Origin: Cyanobacteria bacterium UBA1221
Lineage (GTDB): Bacteria; Cyanobacteriota; Vampirovibrionia; Gastranaerophilales; Gastranaerophilaceae
NCBI GenBank assembly: GCA_002309425.1
Contig: DBXD01000069.1
Coordinates: forward strand, 1 to 8,444
DNA: 8,444 nucleotides
Direction of reading: 5' to 3'
Shown here: in pieces, positions 4,918-8,444 of the stretch
Layout of the letters: the number at the start of each line of letters is the position of its first letter
Position numbering within the stretch: the first letter of the stretch is position 1
Program-made: the position numbers and the translations under genes
The notes under the pieces: generated by a model
The model's database searches: none
What the model saw: the letters and a program-made list of their open reading frames with translations, nothing else
Told to the model about the DNA's origin: nothing

Positions 4918-6272
4918 TGAAAATAACTTCGGTACAAACCTTTTACGGCAATTACAATAAAATCAATTATCAAAATATTCCGCTTTATAAAATAAATAAA
5001 GCGGAATATGACTGTTTCGTACCGAGTTTTACAGGTTCAAAACCAACTAAAAAACAACAAGAGAAAGATTTAAAAGAATTAAGATGTCTGACAGTTCCTA
5101 CATATGACGGCGGCACCCGTAATCGTTGGAGTGAACCTTTCCATGGATATTTTGAAACAGTTGAAAAAACATACAGAAAATATCCAACAGAAACAATGGA
5201 GTTGGCAAAACTAAAAACAGGCAGGAAAGAATATGCTCTGGATGCTGATTTTATAGCTGCTGCCGCTCCATACTGGAAAGAAAATTCCGATATTGTAAAA
5301 ATATATCTTAAACATTACGGATATAATGAACACCAATATGAGGCTAAATATTTAAAACCTTTCGTTGAAACTTATCTGCAAAATCCAAAAGCCATGAAAA
5401 AGTTCTTACGGATGAAAGTCATTGATGGGAAACCCCGATTTCGTGTATCCGGTGTTACTGCTTTAGCTTCTAACTATAAAGATTTAAAGAAAGAAATTGA
5501 CAGATTTGTAAAATTAAAACAAGATGACGGGACATACTTTGCATTGTCCGGAGAACGTGTTGTTGATTATGCAAAAAGTTATCAAGAATCTCCCGTAAAC
5601 GCAGAAAGACTTTTACAGTTGAGAAATGATGACGGGAGAATAGTTTTTTATGAGAATTTATTAAAGGCATATGATGAAAATCCGGAAACATTTGAAGAAT
5701 TTTTACAGGTAACAAAAACCAACAAAAATCTCGAACGGTTTAGCAACCTCCATTACTTTGATAATTTAGTACCTGCCTATGCAAAATACCCTAAAGAAGT
5801 GGAGGAGTTAGCTAAAATTAAGAGTTCCGGAACAGATGACGGATACAGATTAAACGGCTATGAAATTGCAGACTTACTGGAAACTTCGGGAGAAAATTAC
5901 AACGAAATTATACAGGCAATAAATACCGAAAGCTGGAATAAACCCTATAAGTGTTGTGCTACAGCTCTTAACAGCATAGCAAAAGCACTAAAAGAACATC
6001 CTGATGTCATTCCTCAATTAGAAATTATTCATAAGGCTCGTATGGATAGCAATTTTGGTTATGTATGCCATCATGCGGATTCTTATATCCAAAACCCGGA
6101 AGTGTTTTCGGAATTGGCCGTTATAAAAGACAGGAACGGTGAATTTATACGCCTTGGTGCAATAAAAATATTAGCCCCTAAATATATAAACAACCCGGAA
6201 TTCAAGGCTTTGATAAACTCGGGTGATTTCAGTTGGAATACAGTTATTGCTGAAACAATAAATCACAAATAA
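4917..6272 (+). CDS. Repeat protein with N-terminal 'FTG' tag, second and longest paralog
   Basis: This 451-residue protein is the fullest member of the family. The leader (MKITSVQTFYGNYNK...) ends at PSFTG (36-40) and has diverged from the near-identical leaders of its two paralogs. About ten or eleven units of 32-36 residues then run from near residue 85 to the end, with recurring (Y/N)P at 89-90, 155-156, 255-256, 291-292, 393-394 and 426-427, and DG or similar turns at 170-171, 204-205, 239-240 and 308-309. The segment FEEFLQVTKTNK (259-270) is the best-conserved stretch among the three. No catalytic motif, signal peptide or membrane segment is visible. Its ATG overlaps the upstream TAA by one base; AAGGG (4903-4907), 9 nt ahead, is an adequate ribosome site. 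It lacks the duplicated leader of the other two genes and depends on the upstream promoter. Confidence 0.82.
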   Translation: MKITSVQTFYGNYNKINYQNIPLYKINKAEYDCFVPSFTGSKPTKKQQEKDLKELRCLTVPTYDGGTRNRWSEPFHGYFETVEKTYRKYPTETMELAKLKTGRKEYALDADFIAAAAPYWKENSDIVKIYLKHYGYNEHQYEAKYLKPFVETYLQNPKAMKKFLRMKVIDGKPRFRVSGVTALASNYKDLKKEIDRFVKLKQDDGTYFALSGERVVDYAKSYQESPVNAERLLQLRNDDGRIVFYENLLKAYDENPETFEEFLQVTKTNKNLERFSNLHYFDNLVPAYAKYPKEVEELAKIKSSGTDDGYRLNGYEIADLLETSGENYNEIIQAINTESWNKPYKCCATALNSIAKALKEHPDVIPQLEIIHKARMDSNFGYVCHHADSYIQNPEVFSELAVIKDRNGEFIRLGAIKILAPKYINNPEFKALINSGDFSWNTVIAETINHK

Positions 6273-6303
6273 AAAATGGAAACAGGTTATTATACAACAT
6301 CAT

Positions 6304-6340
6304 GTCATTGCGAGCGAACGAAAGTGAGCGTGGCAATCCG
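6304..6340. repeat. Single copy of a 'GTCATTGCGAGCGA...GGCAATCCG' interspersed repeat
   Basis: The 37-bp sequence begins GTCATTGCGAGCGAACG and ends GTGGCAATCCG. ATTGC (6307-6311) and GCAAT (6333-6337) are inverted, and GAGCG occurs twice inside as a direct repeat. It is richer in G+C than its surroundings. I recall very similar 'CATTGCGAGCGAA...GCAATC' sequences as short interspersed repeats in many unrelated bacterial genomes; copy number here cannot be seen. It occupies the 204-nt gap between the second and third paralogs. The ATTGC/GCAAT stem and the T-run after CCGG (6346-6350) could give weak termination, but no proper terminator stem is present. Confidence 0.6.
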
Positions 6341-6367
6341 ACCGGTTTTTCAAACATACATTTATTA

Positions 6368-6396
6368 TTGACAGACTCCCGCCAAATTAATATAAA
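6368..6396 (+). promoter_or_regulatory. Consensus promoter of the third repeat-protein gene
   Basis: TTGACA (6368-6373) and TATAAA (6391-6396) are separated by exactly 17 nt. Transcription would begin near 6403, giving a leader of about 74 nt that coincides with the block shared with the first paralog. The matching position upstream of the first paralog (around 3780-3808) has no such promoter, so the two genes probably differ in expression strength although their leaders are related. Confidence 0.65.
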
Positions 6397-6399
6397 TTT

Positions 6400-6476
6400 A
6401 CAAAATAGCAAAAAAATATTTTCACAAGCCTTTCAGTGTATAAAATAGTGATATTATAAATCAGAGGGGTAAAAAC
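6400..6476 (+). promoter_or_regulatory. Conserved 77-nt leader of the third repeat-protein gene, with strong RBS
   Basis: This is the gapless counterpart of 3812-3888. GAGGGG (6464-6469) serves as Shine-Dalgarno 7 nt before the ATG. With the promoter at 6368-6396 this stretch would be almost entirely 5' untranslated RNA. The shared strings (ATTTTCAC, AGTGTATAAAA) lie well upstream of the ribosome site. They might bind a regulator or shape the message; no known riboswitch fold is recognised. Confidence 0.5.
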
Positions 6477-7724
6477 ATGCGAATAGCACCAATTTCAAAT
6501 TATTATACTAATTACAATAAGGTAAGTTCTCAATATAAACCGCAATCTAATTTTCTAAATACAGATTATAGTTATGCAAAATCTGTATTTACGGGTTCTG
6601 AAAAAAAAGGAGAAACACAACCTTTATATCTAAAAGAAAAACTGGAACTGGCAAGTTTTAAGGTACCCGGTTCGGAAGATGCGTTGAATAAGGACTTTAT
6701 AAATGCAGCTGCTCCTTATTGGGCAAAGCATCGGGACAGAGTAATAGCATTTCTTACACATAGAGGATATAAGGAATACGGTTTTCCTGTCAGAGATTTA
6801 GGAAATTTTATGAGAACATATTCAAATGTTCCGGAGAACATGAAGAAATTTTTACAGATGAAAAAAGACGGGAAATATAGGTTTTCAGCAGAGAGTGCTG
6901 TAGTTTTAGCCCAAAATTATGATGCTTTAAGTAATGAAATTAATAAGTTTTTGAATTTAAAAAATAACAATGGTACTGAATGGCTTCTCTCAGTAGATGG
7001 TAAATCTATTGTAAATTGTGCAAAACTCTATAAAAAATACCCTGTATATGCAGAAAAACTTTTAAATTTAAGAAATTATGACGGTGATGTAATAACCATC
7101 AATGAAACATTACTGGAAACATATAGTGAATATCCGGAGAAATTTGAAGAATTTTTACAGGTAACAAAAACAAATAAAAATCTCCAACGATTCAACAATA
7201 TTTATGATTTTGATGTTCTGGTACCTGCATATGCAAACAACCCCGATAAACTGGAAGAGTTTGCTCAAATGAAAAATGTTATTAAAGACCGGGAGGAAGA
7301 GAAGGAATACAGATTCAATGCTCATGAGGTTGCTAATCTGGCAAATGCCTCGAATGAGTACTACAACGAAATTATACAAGTGATAAATAATAACAATTTG
7401 TATAATCCGGAAAAATGTACTTCATCTGAGATTCTTGCTATAGCAAAAGCATTAAAAGAACATCCTGATGCCATTCCTCAATTAGAAAGTATTAAAAGAA
7501 CCCGTAAAGGTGAGAACTTTAGTTATATAATTAATCACCTGGATTCTTATCTCTCAAACCCTAAGGTTTATTACGAACTGGCTACAAAAGAAGATCCGAA
7601 CGGTCAGTTTTTGTCATATCGTTGCATAGATAAATTGTTACCCGAATATGCAAATAATCCGCAGTTGAGAGAAATGATTACGAGAGGTAAATGTAGTTGG
7701 AAAACGATTGAGACATTCCTTTAA
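6477..7724 (+). CDS. Repeat protein with N-terminal 'FTG' tag, third paralog
   Basis: This 415-residue protein has the same leader as the first paralog: the first nine residues are identical, and the tag ends at SVFTG (36-40). It differs from the second paralog by lacking the first repeat unit; after the tag a short linker leads straight to the segment ALNKDFINAAAPYW. The remaining units can be followed to the C-terminus, including FEEFLQVTKTNK and AKALKEHPDAIPQLE, which are nearly identical to the second paralog even in DNA. No catalytic motif, signal peptide or membrane helix is visible, so a helical scaffold or binding role is only inferred. It has its own consensus promoter and leader. 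The stop lies three bases from the convergent transporter gene, leaving no room for a terminator. Confidence 0.82.
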   Translation: MRIAPISNYYTNYNKVSSQYKPQSNFLNTDYSYAKSVFTGSEKKGETQPLYLKEKLELASFKVPGSEDALNKDFINAAAPYWAKHRDRVIAFLTHRGYKEYGFPVRDLGNFMRTYSNVPENMKKFLQMKKDGKYRFSAESAVVLAQNYDALSNEINKFLNLKNNNGTEWLLSVDGKSIVNCAKLYKKYPVYAEKLLNLRNYDGDVITINETLLETYSEYPEKFEEFLQVTKTNKNLQRFNNIYDFDVLVPAYANNPDKLEEFAQMKNVIKDREEEKEYRFNAHEVANLANASNEYYNEIIQVINNNNLYNPEKCTSSEILAIAKALKEHPDAIPQLESIKRTRKGENFSYIINHLDSYLSNPKVYYELATKEDPNGQFLSYRCIDKLLPEYANNPQLREMITRGKCSWKTIETFL

Positions 7725-7727
7725 GAC

Positions 7728-8444
7728 TCATAAGTTTAATTTTTTGTTTATCACGGTCAGCAAACCTCCGGCAACAAACGAGAATACTGCAAGTCCGCCA
7801 AAAAGATAAACGGGACTCATTTTGTCGTACATTCCGCCCCAAAATCCGGCCGCCATATTTCCAAAAAAGCTCGTCAAAAACCATGTTCCCATCATTAATG
7901 ACAAAAATTTCTTTGGTGCCAGTTTTGATACCAACGATAACCCTATCGGGGACAAACACAACTCCGCAACCGTCATTACAAAATAACCGACAGCCAGCCA
8001 AATCGGAGAAACTTTATTATTTAAAGACAAAAACCCCGCAAATGCCATTATTACAAATGAAAAAGAAATTAAAAACAACGCAATAGAAAACTTTTCAACA
8101 GACTTGGGCTCTTTTGATTTCTGTCTTAAATTTTCCCATAACAAAGACATTAAGGGTGCCAGAATAATTATAAACATCGGATTCAGGGACTGAAAATATC
8201 CTGTCGGAATTTCAAACCCCAAGAAATTTCTGTTTGTAGCATATTCCGCAAACAAGGTTAAAGACGACCCTGCCTGCTCAAAACATATCCAAAACGGAAT
8301 TGTAAAAAGCATTAGAACAACGAGCGAAATTAACCGTTTTCCCTGGTTTTCATTAACATCTTCTGCGGCATCTTCCTCATTTTTAACCGCCGTTACAGGT
8401 TTTAAACCGTAATTTCCGAGCAAACTGTTTTCCAAAAGTTTATA
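7728..8444 (-). CDS. POT-family (PTR2) proton-dependent oligopeptide transporter, C-terminal half
   Basis: POT transporters import di- and tripeptides with protons across the inner membrane. The 238 visible residues run off the right edge, where the frame stays open (…YKLLENSL), so the N-terminal half with helices 1-6 lies outside. The acidic linker EEDAAEDVNENQGKR is followed by six hydrophobic segments matching TM7-TM12 (about 39-59, 83-103, 119-139, 148-173, 181-203, 211-233). Typical POT features are FEQAGSSL (55-62) in TM7, the acidic Glu161 in VAELCLSPIGLSLVSKLAP, and LMMGTWFL (183-190) in TM11. A TTG at 8435 could be read as a start, but it would remove half of the transporter. The specific substrate cannot be assigned. 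Convergent with the third repeat-protein gene. Confidence 0.92.
   Translation of the reverse strand, partial: YKLLENSLLGNYGLKPVTAVKNEEDAAEDVNENQGKRLISLVVLMLFTIPFWICFEQAGSSLTLFAEYATNRNFLGFEIPTGYFQSLNPMFIIILAPLMSLLWENLRQKSKEPKSVEKFSIALFLISFSFVIMAFAGFLSLNNKVSPIWLAVGYFVMTVAELCLSPIGLSLVSKLAPKKFLSLMMGTWFLTSFFGNMAAGFWGGMYDKMSPVYLFGGLAVFSFVAGGLLTVINKKLNL

Noticed and set aside
4890..4990. Frameshift in the first paralog hiding its missing C-terminal region
   Set aside because: The next gene's own N-terminal tag begins at the stop codon in the immediately following bases, so no C-terminal remnant is left in any frame.
6304..6340. CRISPR repeat
   Set aside because: There is one copy, no regularly spaced repeats or spacers, and no cas genes.
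7678..8086. Open frames 7678-8001(-) and 7883-8086(+) within the transporter gene
   Set aside because: The POT transporter frame has six membrane segments and family motifs across the same bases; the others have low-complexity, non-protein-like sequence.
8433..8435. TTG as a possible start of the transporter
   Set aside because: The frame continues open to the window edge and the protein would lack TM1-TM6, so the gene is cut by the window and does not begin here.

Overview
The window is AT-rich and gene-dense and uses the standard stop codons. The best lineage guess is a gut bacterium of the Gastranaerophilales (Vampirovibrionia/Melainabacteria, the non-photosynthetic relatives of cyanobacteria). 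The main reason is three paralogous proteins that begin with a polar Asn/Tyr-rich leader ending in an 'FTG' motif, a style I recall from that group. This is recollection rather than a search result, and an AT-rich Bacillota host cannot be excluded. purB, comF and the POT transporter do not separate these options.

Layout. Bases 1-45 are the end of an upstream gene. Bases 46-403 carry no clear protein gene but are highly structured. They hold a 161-bp element made of three hairpins with inverted ends (53-213), then a near-consensus promoter (236-264) followed about 26 nt later by an intrinsic terminator (290-320). Together these look like a ~50-nt RNA gene. A small winged-helix protein gene (404-730, +) converges on purB (733-2025, -) with two bases between stop codons. 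Divergent from purB is a two-gene HEPN/MNT toxin-antitoxin module (2106-2788, +). It converges on a comF operon (comF 3129-3776 and an unknown 104-aa gene 2814-3128, both -). Divergent from comF is a family of three repeat-rich paralogs (3889-4917, 4917-6272, 6477-7724, all +). The window ends in the C-terminal half of a POT-family peptide transporter (7728-8444, -).

The most striking regulatory pattern concerns the four genes that head transcription units at 404, 2025(-), 2106 and 3776(-). None has a visible Shine-Dalgarno sequence, and each has a -10-like hexamer ending 6-7 nt before its ATG. The likely +1 is therefore the start codon itself, so these look like leaderless mRNAs. Two of the three paralogs instead have good Shine-Dalgarno sites and a duplicated 77-nt leader, so both start modes seem to coexist.

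The paralogs are the most obscure part of the window. They are built from about 7 to 11 imperfect units of ~32-36 residues, have no recognised catalytic domain or classical signal peptide, and share a conserved N-terminal tag. The first appears truncated by a deletion that fused it to the second through a TAATG junction. The toxin-antitoxin module has an intact RX4HXY motif in the HEPN protein, but the MNT protein has Asn where HI0073-type proteins have the third acidic residue.
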